Program-made: the position numbers and the translations under genes
The notes under the pieces: generated by a model
Told to the model about the DNA's origin: nothing
Seen by the model: only the letters and a program-made list of their open reading frames with translations
Databases searched by the model: none
Shown here: in pieces, positions 17,376-25,954 of the stretch
How positions within the stretch are numbered: the first letter of the stretch is position 1
Layout of the letters: every line of letters starts with the position of its first letter
Source of the DNA: Mitsuokella sp047974105
GTDB taxonomy: Bacteria; Bacillota; Negativicutes; Selenomonadales; Selenomonadaceae
Direction: 5' to 3'
NCBI RefSeq assembly: GCF_047974105.1
Contig: NZ_JBHYRS010000001.1
Span: 434,001 to 498,000 of the forward strand
DNA: 64,000 nucleotides

Positions 17376-18752
17376 TCACATGCGCGAAAGAATCTGGCGG
17401 GCTACATAAACGCCGCTGGCACCTGCCTGCGAAAGGCCGCGCGTGACGCCGGCACCATCGCCTGTCGCAAAGACATTGCGCAGCTTTGTCTCAAGCTGAT
17501 GCGAAAGCACGACACGGGCACTGTAAAACTTGACTTCCACACCGTAGAGCAGGGTATCGTCATTCGTCATACCCGGTGCCACATAATTGAGTGCCTGAAT
17601 CATCTCAATGATGTTGTCGAGATGGCGCTTTGGCAGCACGAGGGAAAGGTCGCCTGGCGTCGCAGCCAGCGTCGGCTTCGTAAAGCTCTTGCTCAGGCGG
17701 TGCGTATTCGTGCGGCGTCCCTTGATGAGGTCGCCATAGCGCTGCACGATGATGCCGCCGCCGAGCATGTTCGAGAACGAAGCGATGCGTTTGCCATACT
17801 GATGCGGGGCTTTGAAAGGCTCCGTGAAATGATTCGAAACGAGCAGGGCAAAGTTTGTGTTATGGCTCTGCAGTTTCGGGTCGCTGTAGGAATGGCCGTT
17901 GACCGTCACGATGCCGTCTGTATTCTCCATGACGACATGGCCGTGCGGGTTCATGCAAAATGTGCGGACAAAATCACCGTACTGCTTCGTGCGGTACAGG
18001 AGCTTTGCCTCGTAGACCTGGCTTGTGATGTCATTCCATACCTCATCCGGCACTTCCACGCGCACACCGACATCGACGCGGTTGTTTTCCTGCTCGATGC
18101 CAAGACGGCTGCATTCATTCGAGAACCATTCCGCGCCGGCACGTCCCGGGGCCACGACGAGGAAATCCGCCTCAATTTTCTCCCCGTTCTCGAGATCCAG
18201 CTGATTGTTGCCCTGCCCATCCGATTCAATATGAGCCACGGGGCATTCAAAGCGGAACTCGACCTTTTCTTTCAAATATTCATACGTCTGCTCGAGCATG
18301 CGCAGATTATTCTCCGTGCCGAGATGGCGCACACTCGCAGAAAGAAGGTGCAGGTCATGCTGCAGCGCCAGCTTGCCGATGTCCGAGCCCTTCGTCGTAA
18401 AGACCTTGGAAGGTGCACCGTGTTTCATGTTGATTTTATCGACATAGTCAATGAGCTCCATGACCTCGTCATCCGGCAGATACTCATTGAGCCAGCCGCC
18501 AAACTTCGTCGTGAAATTGTACTTGCCGTCGGAGAAGGCACCGGCACCGCCAAAGCCGCGCATGATGCTGCAGGGCTTGCAGCCGATGCAGCTCTTGACC
18601 TTGCCTGCGGAAATCGGGCATACGCGGTGGTAGATATCCTTGCCGCTCTCAAAGACAATAACATGAAGCCCCGGCTTTTTCTCCACAAGTTCATAAGCCG
18701 CCATGACACCGGCAGGGCCGCCGCCGACAATTGCCACATCGTATTTTTTCAT
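17376..18752 (-). CDS. FAD-dependent dehydrogenase (COG2509-like)
   Basis: The 458-residue flavoprotein opens MKKYDVAIVGGGPAGVMAAYEL, a Rossmann FAD site. Residues 43-62 carry a cysteine cluster (CPISAGKVKSCIGCKPC), followed by GFGGAGAFSDGKYNF. The C-terminus has ATGDGAGVTRGLSQAGASG, the second flavin motif. This pattern matches the uncharacterised COG2509 group of FAD-dependent dehydrogenases; the substrate is unknown and the cysteines may be redox-active or bind a metal. The ATG follows TAGGAGG. It is a single-gene unit with a strong promoter and a long structured leader. Confidence 0.85.
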   Translation of the reverse strand: MKKYDVAIVGGGPAGVMAAYELVEKKPGLHVIVFESGKDIYHRVCPISAGKVKSCIGCKPCSIMRGFGGAGAFSDGKYNFTTKFGGWLNEYLPDDEVMELIDYVDKINMKHGAPSKVFTTKGSDIGKLALQHDLHLLSASVRHLGTENNLRMLEQTYEYLKEKVEFRFECPVAHIESDGQGNNQLDLENGEKIEADFLVVAPGRAGAEWFSNECSRLGIEQENNRVDVGVRVEVPDEVWNDITSQVYEAKLLYRTKQYGDFVRTFCMNPHGHVVMENTDGIVTVNGHSYSDPKLQSHNTNFALLVSNHFTEPFKAPHQYGKRIASFSNMLGGGIIVQRYGDLIKGRRTNTHRLSKSFTKPTLAATPGDLSLVLPKRHLDNIIEMIQALNYVAPGMTNDDTLLYGVEVKFYSARVVLSHQLETKLRNVFATGDGAGVTRGLSQAGASGVYVARQILSRM

Positions 18753-18879
18753 CAAAAAGCCTCCTAATAAAATCCCCTCAGACAAGGAATGTCTCTCTTT
18801 AAATCTGCACACAGCAAAAGAGCGCAGTTGCTTTTGGCCCTGCCATACGTGAGTCCGGGCCGCCCCCTGCGTTCAAACC
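18753..18879 (-). other. Structured 5' leader of the COG2509 gene, class unknown
   Basis: About 127 bases lie between the predicted transcription start and the ATG. The leader can fold into an outer helix (CGCAG/CTGCG), an inner GGCCC/GGGCC hairpin with a 16-base loop, an AGCAA/TTGCT hairpin and an AGACA/TGTCT hairpin near the ribosome-binding site. The layout suggests a regulatory RNA, but I could not match it to a known riboswitch class by eye. Confidence 0.4.
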
Positions 18880-18885
18880 TTATGT

Positions 18886-18914
18886 ATTATACCCGCAAAG
18901 CCTTACGATTGCAA
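18886..18914 (-). promoter_or_regulatory. Promoter of the COG2509 gene
   Basis: TTGCAA (18909-18914) and TATAAT (18886-18891) on the minus strand are spaced by 17 bases. The remaining 18915-18984 stretch before the divergent putP promoter is AT-rich without other recognisable elements. Confidence 0.75.
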
Positions 18915-18984
18915 GCATTTTTTATTGATTTTCAAAAAAAATGTACACAATGCCCTATTTTTATACCTTCTATACAAATAAGTA

Positions 18985-19014
18985 TTGCATTTTACCTCGT
19001 TTTTCCCATATAAT
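18985..19014 (+). promoter_or_regulatory. Promoter of putP
   Basis: TTGCAT (18985-18990) and TATAAT (19009-19014) are spaced by 18 bases, about 50 bases upstream of the putP start. Confidence 0.7.
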
Positions 19015-19066
19015 TGAACTATTCTTGTAAACTTATTTTATTATAGAAAGAAATGGGGGATTCATT

Positions 19067-20545
19067 TTGACTCATGATCTTACCATCATCAATACCTTTG
19101 TGCTCTACATCGGTTTCATGATGGCCATCGGCGTGTACTATTACCGCCGCACACGCAACATGAGCGATTACTTCCTCGGCAACCGCAAACTCGGTGCCTG
19201 GGTCACTTCGCTCTCTGCCGAAGCTTCGGATATGAGCGGCTGGATGCTCATGGGCGTCCCGGGCTATGCCTATCTCTCCGGCCTCAATGCCGGCTGGATT
19301 GCCGTCGGCATCGCCATCGGCACCTGGGCCAACTGGCATTTTGTCGCCGCCCGCCTCAGAAAGTACACGGAGCTTGCCAATAACTCCCTGACACTGCCGG
19401 AATTCCTGCAGAACCGCTTTCACGACAAGTCGGGGCTTTTGCGCATTGTGCCTGCCATCTTCATCCTGATTTTCTTCGTCATCTACACATCTTCGGGCTT
19501 TGTCTCGGCCGGCCGCCTCTTTGAGACCGTCTTCGGCATCCCGTATCAGTACGCGATTTTCATCGGCGCTGGCTCCGTCGTCTTCTACACGCTCGTCGGC
19601 GGCTTCCTCGCGGTCTCGCGCACGGACTTCATCCAGGGCGTCATGATGTTCTTTGCCATCCTCGTTGTACCAATCTGCGGTGCCATGCAGTGCGGCGGCT
19701 TTGAAGCAACGGTCTCGGCCATCCAGAATGTCCAGGCCACAATGCTCGAACCTCTGACAAAATCCGACGGCTCGACCATGAGCTTCATCGAACTCATCTC
19801 GCTTTTAGCCTGGGGCATCGGTTATTTCGGCCAGCCGCACATTCTCGTGCGCTTCATGGCCATCCGCACCTCAAAGGAAGTCAAGCAGGCCACGCATATC
19901 GCCATGACCTGGGTCGTCCTTTCCCTCGCTGCGGCTGTCGCCGTCGGCATGGTCGGCCGCGTTTATCTTTCCACGCCGCTTGAAGGCACGGCCTCTGAGA
20001 CAGTCTTCCTCGTCATGACGAACGAGCTCTTCCCGCCGATTGCCACGGGCCTGATTCTCTCGGCTGTCCTCGCCGCCATCATGAGCACAGCTTCTTCGCA
20101 GCTGCTCGTCGCCGCCTCGGCTTTTGCTCAGGATTTTTACCGCACACTGCTGCGCAAGGATGCCGAGCAGAAAGAGCTCGTCTGGATTTCGCGCGCGAGT
20201 GTCCTCGTCATCGCGAGTCTCGCGATTTTCCTCGGACTCAATCCGAATAATTTCATCCTCGACATGGTATCCTATGCCTGGGCAGGCTTCGGCGCTGCCT
20301 TTGGTCCGGCACTCCTGATGAGCCTGTTCTGGCGCCATACGACAAAATACGGCGTGCTCGCCGGCATCATCGTCGGCGGTGTTACCGTCCTCGTCTGGAA
20401 GCAGTTTGCTCTCTTCGGTCTCTACGAGATCGTACCGGGCTTCCTGTTCTCCGCTCTCGCCATCTGGATCGTCAGCTGGCTCGACCGCGTGCCGGAACGT
20501 TCCATCCTCGAAACATTCGACAAGGTCGGACAGAGCAAGATTTAA
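19067..20545 (+). CDS. putP: Sodium/proline symporter (SSS family)
   Basis: PutP imports proline with sodium across the inner membrane. The 492-residue protein has about 13 membrane helices. Family motifs include YFLGNRKLGAWVTSLSAEAS, DMSGWMLMGVPG and the FGQPHILVRFMA block. It starts with TTG, preceded by GGGGGA six bases upstream; the first downstream ATG would remove the start of the first helix. It is transcribed alone from a TTGCAT/TATAAT promoter and ends at a strong terminator. Another sodium solute symporter substrate is possible, but the motifs favour proline. Confidence 0.9.
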   Translation: MTHDLTIINTFVLYIGFMMAIGVYYYRRTRNMSDYFLGNRKLGAWVTSLSAEASDMSGWMLMGVPGYAYLSGLNAGWIAVGIAIGTWANWHFVAARLRKYTELANNSLTLPEFLQNRFHDKSGLLRIVPAIFILIFFVIYTSSGFVSAGRLFETVFGIPYQYAIFIGAGSVVFYTLVGGFLAVSRTDFIQGVMMFFAILVVPICGAMQCGGFEATVSAIQNVQATMLEPLTKSDGSTMSFIELISLLAWGIGYFGQPHILVRFMAIRTSKEVKQATHIAMTWVVLSLAAAVAVGMVGRVYLSTPLEGTASETVFLVMTNELFPPIATGLILSAVLAAIMSTASSQLLVAASAFAQDFYRTLLRKDAEQKELVWISRASVLVIASLAIFLGLNPNNFILDMVSYAWAGFGAAFGPALLMSLFWRHTTKYGVLAGIIVGGVTVLVWKQFALFGLYEIVPGFLFSALAIWIVSWLDRVPERSILETFDKVGQSKI

Positions 20546-20558
20546 GCATTTTGCACAT

Positions 20559-20597
20559 AAAAATCCCCATCATCCACAGAAGATGATGGGGATTTTG
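20559..20597. terminator. Bidirectional terminator between putP and the ArsB/NhaD gene
   Basis: A 15-pair stem (AAAATCCCCATCATC with GATGATGGGGATTTT) lies 14 bases past putP. Its A/T arms give T residues on both strands, so it can serve both convergent genes. Confidence 0.8.
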
Positions 20598-20667
20598 TGT
20601 ATAAGTCAGTTCGTGAAAATTATCCACAGGGCTGATTTTTTCTTTTTCATGAGCAGCGGATACTTTA

Positions 20668-21954
20668 TCAGAGCAGATAACGCAGCCATACATAAGCGCT
20701 CGAAATGGCAATGGTCATGATCATGATTGGGAAAGCAATCTTCATGAAGCCAAGGAACGACATCTGTTTGCCGCGCTGCGCTGCCATCGAAGCGACGACG
20801 ACGTTGGCGCTGGCGCCGATGAGCGTGCCGTTGCCGCCGAGGCAGGCACCGAGTGCGAGCGACCACCACATCGGGTCGAGATTCGTGAGGCCCATCTGGC
20901 CCATATCCTGAATGAGCGGAATGAGCGTAGCAACAAACGGGATGTTATCAATAAAGGCCGAAGCAAAGGCACTCATCCAGAGAATCAGCATGGCCGTTGC
21001 ATTGACGCTGCCATTTGTGAGCTTGATGGCCTCGGCAGCGAGGAACTTGATGACGCCCGTCTCGACAAGAGCACCGACGAGAACAAAGAGTCCGGCAAAG
21101 AAGAAAATAGCGGTCCATTCAATCTTGGAAAGCACTTTCGTGATCATGCCCTCATCACGCGTGTAAGTGATGAGCAGCAGGAGGCCGGCACCAGAGAGTG
21201 CAGCCGTTGCCGTCTGCAGGCCGAGATAGCCGTGAACAACGAAGAGGCCAATGGTCAGGGCAATGACGAAAAGGCATTTCTTCAGGAGCTTCGGATTGGC
21301 AATCTGGCTGTGCGCGTTGAGGCGCATGACCTTTTCCTGCAAATCCGGCTGCGTCTTGAGTTCTTTGCCATAAATCGCGATGAGCACGAGTTCGACAACA
21401 AAGAAAATCAGGACGGCGATACCGGAGAGGTTTGCCATGAAGTCCATGAAGTTCAGGCCGACAGCACTGCCGATCATGATGTTCGGCGGGTCACCGATGA
21501 GCGTGGCCGTACCGCCGATATTCGAAGCCAGGATCTGCGAGATCAGATACGGCTTGACATCGACCTTGAGCTGTGCCGTGATACTGAAGGTAATTGGCAC
21601 CGTCAGCAGGACGGTCGTGACGTTATCGAGAAAGGCCGAGCAGACCATGGTCAAGGCTGACAGGGCAACCAGCAGGGCAATCGGGCGTGCCTTGACTTTC
21701 TTGGCCGACCAGATTGCTAGGAAATTAAAAAGTCCCGTTTCACTCGTGATATTGACGATAATCATCATGCCCATGAGCAGGCCGAGTGTGTTGAAGTCAA
21801 TATGACGAATTGCTGTATCCTGATCGATGACACCGAACAGGATCATGAGCATAGCACCAAAGATACCGACAATGGTTCGATGAACCTTTTCTGAAATGAT
21901 CAGTGCGTAAGCAGCAACGAAGATGACGATTGCAATCGTCGTTGTACTAACCAA
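20668..21954 (-). CDS. ArsB/NhaD family ion transporter
   Basis: A 428-residue integral membrane protein with about 11 helices. The signature NIGGTATLIGDPPNIMIG near residues 144-161 and the second repeat GGNGTLIGASANVV near 374 are typical of the ArsB/NhaD (ion transporter) superfamily. Relatives export arsenite or exchange Na+/H+, or carry organic anions; no arsR or arsC lies nearby, so arsenite is not favoured. The start is TTG with a weak ribosome-binding site (AAGTGGA). It is separated by 34 bases from the small gene upstream. Confidence 0.85.
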   Translation of the reverse strand: MVSTTTIAIVIFVAAYALIISEKVHRTIVGIFGAMLMILFGVIDQDTAIRHIDFNTLGLLMGMMIIVNITSETGLFNFLAIWSAKKVKARPIALLVALSALTMVCSAFLDNVTTVLLTVPITFSITAQLKVDVKPYLISQILASNIGGTATLIGDPPNIMIGSAVGLNFMDFMANLSGIAVLIFFVVELVLIAIYGKELKTQPDLQEKVMRLNAHSQIANPKLLKKCLFVIALTIGLFVVHGYLGLQTATAALSGAGLLLLITYTRDEGMITKVLSKIEWTAIFFFAGLFVLVGALVETGVIKFLAAEAIKLTNGSVNATAMLILWMSAFASAFIDNIPFVATLIPLIQDMGQMGLTNLDPMWWSLALGACLGGNGTLIGASANVVVASMAAQRGKQMSFLGFMKIAFPIMIMTIAISSAYVWLRYLL

Positions 21955-21988
21955 TAGAATCCACTTCTTTCCCTAAAAACTTCCCTAT

Positions 21989-22288
21989 TTATTTCTTATA
22001 CTTCGGGATCAGCACGATATTCTCGCCATCGCGCTTGATCTTGAAGGTATAATTCTTGATATCCGCGCGAAAGAGTTCCATCTTAAGCTGCAGGAGGGCT
22101 TTCGCGAGTTCTTCTGTAAGCTGTGGGGTGAAGCCGGCGCGCAGGAAGTCAGCAGACGGCGTTACCTGTTCCTGCTGTTTCTTCTTCGCTTTTTTCTCAG
22201 CCGCAATGAAGCGGTCTTCTATGGATGTATCTTCTACATAATCCTTGAACATGTCCTTGTCAGACAGATTCTTAGGGATCTTAGACAT
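21989..22288 (-). CDS. Small conserved-looking hypothetical protein
   Basis: A 99-residue charged soluble protein with no recognised domain. Residues 5-45 are rich in Lys, Asp, Glu and Gln and probably helical. Residues 50-85 form a second helix-like stretch, and the C-terminus has alternating hydrophobic residues. I start at the ATG with AAGGTGA five bases upstream rather than an ATG three codons earlier. It lies between glnS and the ArsB/NhaD gene in the same direction, with short gaps on both sides. Confidence 0.7.
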   Translation of the reverse strand: MSKIPKNLSDKDMFKDYVEDTSIEDRFIAAEKKAKKKQQEQVTPSADFLRAGFTPQLTEELAKALLQLKMELFRADIKNYTFKIKRDGENIVLIPKYKK

Positions 22289-22333
22289 AAACGTCACCTT
22301 CTATAAGATTTCAATATGGTATCCTTGCAGCAC

Positions 22334-24007
22334 TTATTTATTGACTTTGGCCCAGCTGTCACGCAGTCCGACCACGCGGTTAAAGACCAGATGCTCAGGT
22401 GTCGTGTCAGGATCCACGACAAAATAGCCGACGCGCAGGAACTGGTAATGCGTGCCAGCTGCCGTAAGCTTGACAGAAGGCTCAATCAGGGCATTATCGA
22501 TGACCTTCAGAGAATTCTTGTTGAGGGCAGCGATAAAATCCTTCGGCACATTGCCGTTCTCATCGGTCTCAATGAGGTAATCGTAGAGACGGACTTCTGC
22601 CTTGAGCGCCGTCTTCTCTGCCACCCAGTGAATCGTTCCCTTGACCTTGCGGCCTGCCGTAGCGCCGCCCGTCTTCGAATCGAGGTCTGCCGTGCAGTGC
22701 AGCTCTACGACATTGCCCTGCTCATCCCTGATGACTTCGTCGCATTTGATGATATACGCATGTTTGAGACGAACCTCTCCGCCCGGTTTGAGGCGGAAGT
22801 ACTTCTTCGGCGGCTCTTCCATGAAATCTTCCTGCTCAATGTAGAGCGTGCGGGAGAATGGCACGAAGCGGTGGCCGCCATGAATCGGATTGTTGTCTGC
22901 GAGCAGCCATTCTTCCTTGTCTTCCGGATAATTCGTGATGACGACCTTCAGAGGATGCAGGACAGCCATGACGCGGTCGGCATTCTCGTTGAGGTCAGCG
23001 CGGACTTCATGCTCGAGCATCGAGACATCGACGATGCTGTCGGCCTTAGCCACACCGATTTCCCTGCAGAAATTGCGGATGGACGCCGGCGTATAGCCGC
23101 GGCGGCGCAAGCCGGAAATGGTCGGCATGCGCGGGTCATCCCAGCCGCGCACATAGCCCTCTTCGACGAGCTGACGCAGCTTACGCTTGCTCGTGACCGT
23201 ATTCGTGAGGTTCAGGCGGGCAAACTCAATCTGGCGCGGACGCGTGTTCGGGTCAAAGCCCAGCGAGTCAAGCAGCCAGTCATAGAACGGGCGGTGCTCC
23301 TCGAATTCGAGCGTGCAGACAGAATGCGTGATGCCCTCAATGGCATCTGAGAGCGGATGTGCAAAATCATACATCGGATAGATGCACCATTTGTCGCCCG
23401 TGCGGTGATGGCTCACATGGGCAATGCGATAGATGACCGTGTCGCGCATGACGAGGTTCGGCGAAGCCATATCGATCTTGGCGCGCAGGACCTTCTCACC
23501 ATCGGCAAATTCTCCGGCCTTCATGCGTGCGAAGAGGTCGAGATTCTCCTCGATGCTGCGATTGCGGTAAGGGCTTTCCTTGCCCGGTTCCGTCAGCGTG
23601 CCGCGGTAAGCCTTGATTTCCTCTGCAGAAAGGTCATCGACATAAGCCAGCCCCTTCTTGATAAGCGTGACAGCAAAATCATAGAGCTTGTCGAAGTAAT
23701 CCGAAGCATAGAATTTGCGATTGCCCCAGCTGAAACCGAGCCAGCGGATATCGCGCTGAATGGAATCGACATATTCCGTGTCTTCCTTGGTCGGATTCGT
23801 ATCATCGAAACGCAGATTGCAAAGGCCATGATTGTATTCTGCCAGGCCAAAATTCAGGCAGATGGACTTGGCATGACCGATATGCAGGTAACCATTCGGC
23901 TCTGGTGGAAAACGCGTGTGAATGCCTTCTGTATATTTGCCGTTCTTGAGGTCTTCTTCAATCATGTTCTGAATGAAATTCGAAGCCACCGTAATTTTTT
24001 CTGCCAT
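22334..24007 (-). CDS. glnS: Glutaminyl-tRNA synthetase
   Basis: A class I synthetase charging tRNA-Gln directly. The HIGH motif in PPEPNGYLHIGHAKS is at residues 42-45 and the KMSKS equivalent is TVTSKRKL near 272. The C-terminal beta-barrel anticodon domain is complete, giving 557 residues. Many Firmicutes lack GlnRS and use the GatCAB amidotransferase route, so presence of GlnRS is characteristic of a subset of lineages. The ATG has AAGGAGAG upstream. No T-box is seen. Confidence 0.97.
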   Translation of the reverse strand: MAEKITVASNFIQNMIEEDLKNGKYTEGIHTRFPPEPNGYLHIGHAKSICLNFGLAEYNHGLCNLRFDDTNPTKEDTEYVDSIQRDIRWLGFSWGNRKFYASDYFDKLYDFAVTLIKKGLAYVDDLSAEEIKAYRGTLTEPGKESPYRNRSIEENLDLFARMKAGEFADGEKVLRAKIDMASPNLVMRDTVIYRIAHVSHHRTGDKWCIYPMYDFAHPLSDAIEGITHSVCTLEFEEHRPFYDWLLDSLGFDPNTRPRQIEFARLNLTNTVTSKRKLRQLVEEGYVRGWDDPRMPTISGLRRRGYTPASIRNFCREIGVAKADSIVDVSMLEHEVRADLNENADRVMAVLHPLKVVITNYPEDKEEWLLADNNPIHGGHRFVPFSRTLYIEQEDFMEEPPKKYFRLKPGGEVRLKHAYIIKCDEVIRDEQGNVVELHCTADLDSKTGGATAGRKVKGTIHWVAEKTALKAEVRLYDYLIETDENGNVPKDFIAALNKNSLKVIDNALIEPSVKLTAAGTHYQFLRVGYFVVDPDTTPEHLVFNRVVGLRDSWAKVNK

Positions 24008-24080
24008 CTGATTTCTCTCCTTATGTTTCTATCATTTCATAAAATGCAAAACAAACGTAAAACGGAAACGCAGCTTAAAA

Positions 24081-24878
24081 TCAAAGTTCCGCTGCGTCCT
24101 CCTGCGCACATTTTTTCGCAATATAAGCGCGCAGCCTCTTCACCCCTTCATCAACACCCGGCTGCTCAGGCAAATAATGAATGATGCGGTCGACATAGCC
24201 GCGCTTGACAATCTCCCTGAGCGTCCAGCTGAAATTGATGTCATAAATCCACAAAAGCCGCACGAGCTTGCGGTCGCCATACGTGCGCAGTTTCCGGTAA
24301 TCGGCCTGACGCCCAGCTTTAAAGTCCTCTATGAAATCCGGGCTGATGAGCTGGCTGGCATCCGCTGCGATGAATTTTGGCGCCTTGTCCGCATTTTCCG
24401 GTCCCAGATATGGCGAAAGCACACGGTAAATATCGAGCTTGTCAGCATCGCGCAGCAGCTTTGCAAAAAGCAGTGCCTTTTTACTCGGTGCCGGACCGAT
24501 TTCTTTCTTATTATGACGGCCAATGGCAAAGCGTACCAGCGTTTCATCTTCCGGTGCGAGCTTCTTCATAAAGGCGAGTTCGGAAAGCACCTTGAGGCCG
24601 AGGTCTGCATGATCTTCCGACGCCGCGTCATTGAACGTCTTATAGAGGCTGTACTGGCGGAAGCGGCCAACATCATGGAAAAGTCCCATGATTTCCGCCA
24701 GCTTCACGTCATGCTCGGAAAGCTGCAGATGCTTTGCCAGCTGCACTGCAATTGCCGTGACATAGCCAGTGTGTATTTCCTTGATGCGGATCCCCTGCAT
24801 GACTTCTTCATCGTCTGTATGGAATGATTTCATATAAGCATCCATCCAGCTGTGCATTTCCTTAAGCAGTTCCTTCAC
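24081..24878 (-). CDS. HD domain-containing protein
   Basis: A 265-residue soluble protein with a metal-binding HD phosphohydrolase domain: H36 in the IHTGYVTAIAVQLAK helix, the HD pair in GLFHDVGRFRQY near residue 68, a second His in IGRHNKKE, and a later Asp in RDADKLDIYRV. Relatives hydrolyse nucleotides or phosphate esters; the substrate is unknown. The likely start is GTG with AAGGAG 11 bases upstream. A TTGCAT/TATAAT promoter precedes it. Confidence 0.85.
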   Translation of the reverse strand: MKELLKEMHSWMDAYMKSFHTDDEEVMQGIRIKEIHTGYVTAIAVQLAKHLQLSEHDVKLAEIMGLFHDVGRFRQYSLYKTFNDAASEDHADLGLKVLSELAFMKKLAPEDETLVRFAIGRHNKKEIGPAPSKKALLFAKLLRDADKLDIYRVLSPYLGPENADKAPKFIAADASQLISPDFIEDFKAGRQADYRKLRTYGDRKLVRLLWIYDINFSWTLREIVKRGYVDRIIHYLPEQPGVDEGVKRLRAYIAKKCAQEDAAEL

Positions 24879-24945
24879 GCATCATCCATCTCCTTTACAC
24901 AAATATATGGGTTAGAAAAACTTCCCGTTTCGAATCAATGCCTAC

Positions 24946-24975
24946 ATTATACTACAGAAATGCAGTATGATGCAA
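24946..24975 (-). promoter_or_regulatory. Promoter of the HD-domain gene
   Basis: TTGCAT (24970-24975) and TATAAT (24946-24951) on the minus strand are spaced by 18 bases. Confidence 0.7.
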
Positions 24976-25003
24976 TTGGGTATTTTCTGATAATATTATA
25001 GGC

Positions 25004-25522
25004 TCAATCTTCCACAAGAATACCAAGAGATTGTAATTCTTTGCGGATGACTGTCAAAGCCTCTTCATCGGGAACCTGTATCGTATGCATATGAGTGCCG
25101 CCGGTCACCACGAGCAGCGGATTGGCCTGACATTTCTTCATCTTCGTCAGAAAGCGTTTGATGTCGCGCCGGCTTTCAATCAAAAGGTCGCCGCGGATGG
25201 GTCCGTAAACGGGATGCTCCACAATGACATCGAGCACCGAACCCCCGTTATCGACAACAGTCTCCAGTTCCTTTTCCATGCCGGCCGCATCATGGCGGCA
25301 GACAATGGTGGCCTTCAGTGCCTGTGTTTTTTCATCGCGCGGCATGATGTAGCCGCGCGGCGTAGCATAGACCTGTACGCCCTCCGCACGCAGGATGCTG
25401 ATATCCCCCACGATAATTTGGCGGCTGACGCCGAGCTCACGCGCGAGTTTTGTACCAGTCAATGGCTGCGAAGCTTCCTGCAGGCGTTTCAGTAAAAGTT
25501 CACGTCTTTTTCCTGTATTCAT
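25004..25522 (-). CDS. niaR: Niacin-responsive transcriptional repressor (NiaR/YrxA type)
   Basis: The 172-residue protein joins an N-terminal HTH_11 domain (GTKLARELGVSRQIIVGDIS, about residues 23-42) to a C-terminal 3H domain. The conserved histidines are visible at 77, 103, 144 and 146 in RHDAAGM, VEHPVYGPI and GGTHMHTI. In Firmicutes this family represses NAD synthesis and niacin uptake genes when nicotinic acid is bound to the metal-containing 3H domain. No NAD biosynthesis gene is in the window, so its targets lie elsewhere. The ATG has AGGGGTC upstream. Confidence 0.88.
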   Translation of the reverse strand: MNTGKRRELLLKRLQEASQPLTGTKLARELGVSRQIIVGDISILRAEGVQVYATPRGYIMPRDEKTQALKATIVCRHDAAGMEKELETVVDNGGSVLDVIVEHPVYGPIRGDLLIESRRDIKRFLTKMKKCQANPLLVVTGGTHMHTIQVPDEEALTVIRKELQSLGILVED

Positions 25523-25552
25523 GAAAGACCCCTGACTTTCTGTTTTAAGCTA

Positions 25553-25578
25553 ACAAAAAAAGCTGCCTCACGGCAGCT
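25553..25578 (-). terminator. Terminator of the tRNA operon
   Basis: A perfect AGCTGCC/GGCAGCT stem with a GTGA loop is followed by seven T on the minus strand, just past tRNA-Val. Confidence 0.9.
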
Positions 25579-25590
25579 ATGCTTCTAAAT

Positions 25591-25666
25591 TGGTGGGCGA
25601 TAACAGGATCGAACTGCTGACATCTTGCTTGTAAGGCAAGCGCTCTCCCAGCTGAGCTAATCGCCC
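25591..25666 (-). tRNA. tRNA-Val (anticodon TAC)
   Basis: A full cloverleaf. The acceptor GGGCGAT pairs with ATCGCCC, followed by discriminator A and an encoded CCA. The anticodon stem CTTGC/GCAAG encloses the loop CTTACAA with anticodon TAC. The T-loop is GTTCGATCC. It is the last of three tRNA genes in one transcript. Confidence 0.97.
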
Positions 25667-25668
25667 AA

Positions 25669-25743
25669 TGGTGACGCCAATGGGATTCGAACCCATGAAC
25701 CCGCCGTGAAAGGGCGGTGTCTTAACCGCTTGACGATGGCGCC
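25669..25743 (-). tRNA. tRNA-Glu (anticodon TTC)
   Basis: The acceptor GGCGCCA pairs with TGGCGTC with one G-T pair, and CCA is encoded. The anticodon stem CCGCC/GGCGG encloses CTTTCAC with anticodon TTC. The T-loop GTTCGAATC is present. Only two bases separate it from tRNA-Val. Confidence 0.97.
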
Positions 25744-25745
25744 AT

Positions 25746-25821
25746 TGGCTCCTCGAGCAGGATTCGAACCTGCGACAGCCTGATTAACAGTCAGGTGCTC
25801 TACCGGCTGAGCTATCGAGGA
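25746..25821 (-). tRNA. tRNA-Asn (anticodon GTT)
   Basis: The acceptor TCCTCGA pairs with TCGAGGA, with discriminator G and encoded CCA. The anticodon stem CCTGA/TCAGG encloses CTGTTAA with anticodon GTT. It is the first tRNA of the operon. Confidence 0.97.
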
Positions 25822-25859
25822 ATATAAAATGTCTTGATACTCGCGTATCGACTTGTATT

Positions 25860-25888
25860 ATTATAATGGATAACGCGCAGGAATGCAA
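25860..25888 (-). promoter_or_regulatory. Promoter of the tRNA operon
   Basis: TTGCAT (25883-25888) and TATAAT (25860-25865) on the minus strand with exactly 17 bases between, about 38 bases upstream of tRNA-Asn. Confidence 0.8.
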
Positions 25889-25954
25889 GAACTTTTTTCC
25901 GCACCAATAAAAAATTTTTGTTCTTGTGCGCCGTCAGCCCCAAAATCAATCATG

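Noticed and set aside
20668..21954. Arsenite efflux pump ArsB
   Set aside because: The superfamily motif is shared by many ion transporters, and no arsR, arsC or arsA lies nearby.
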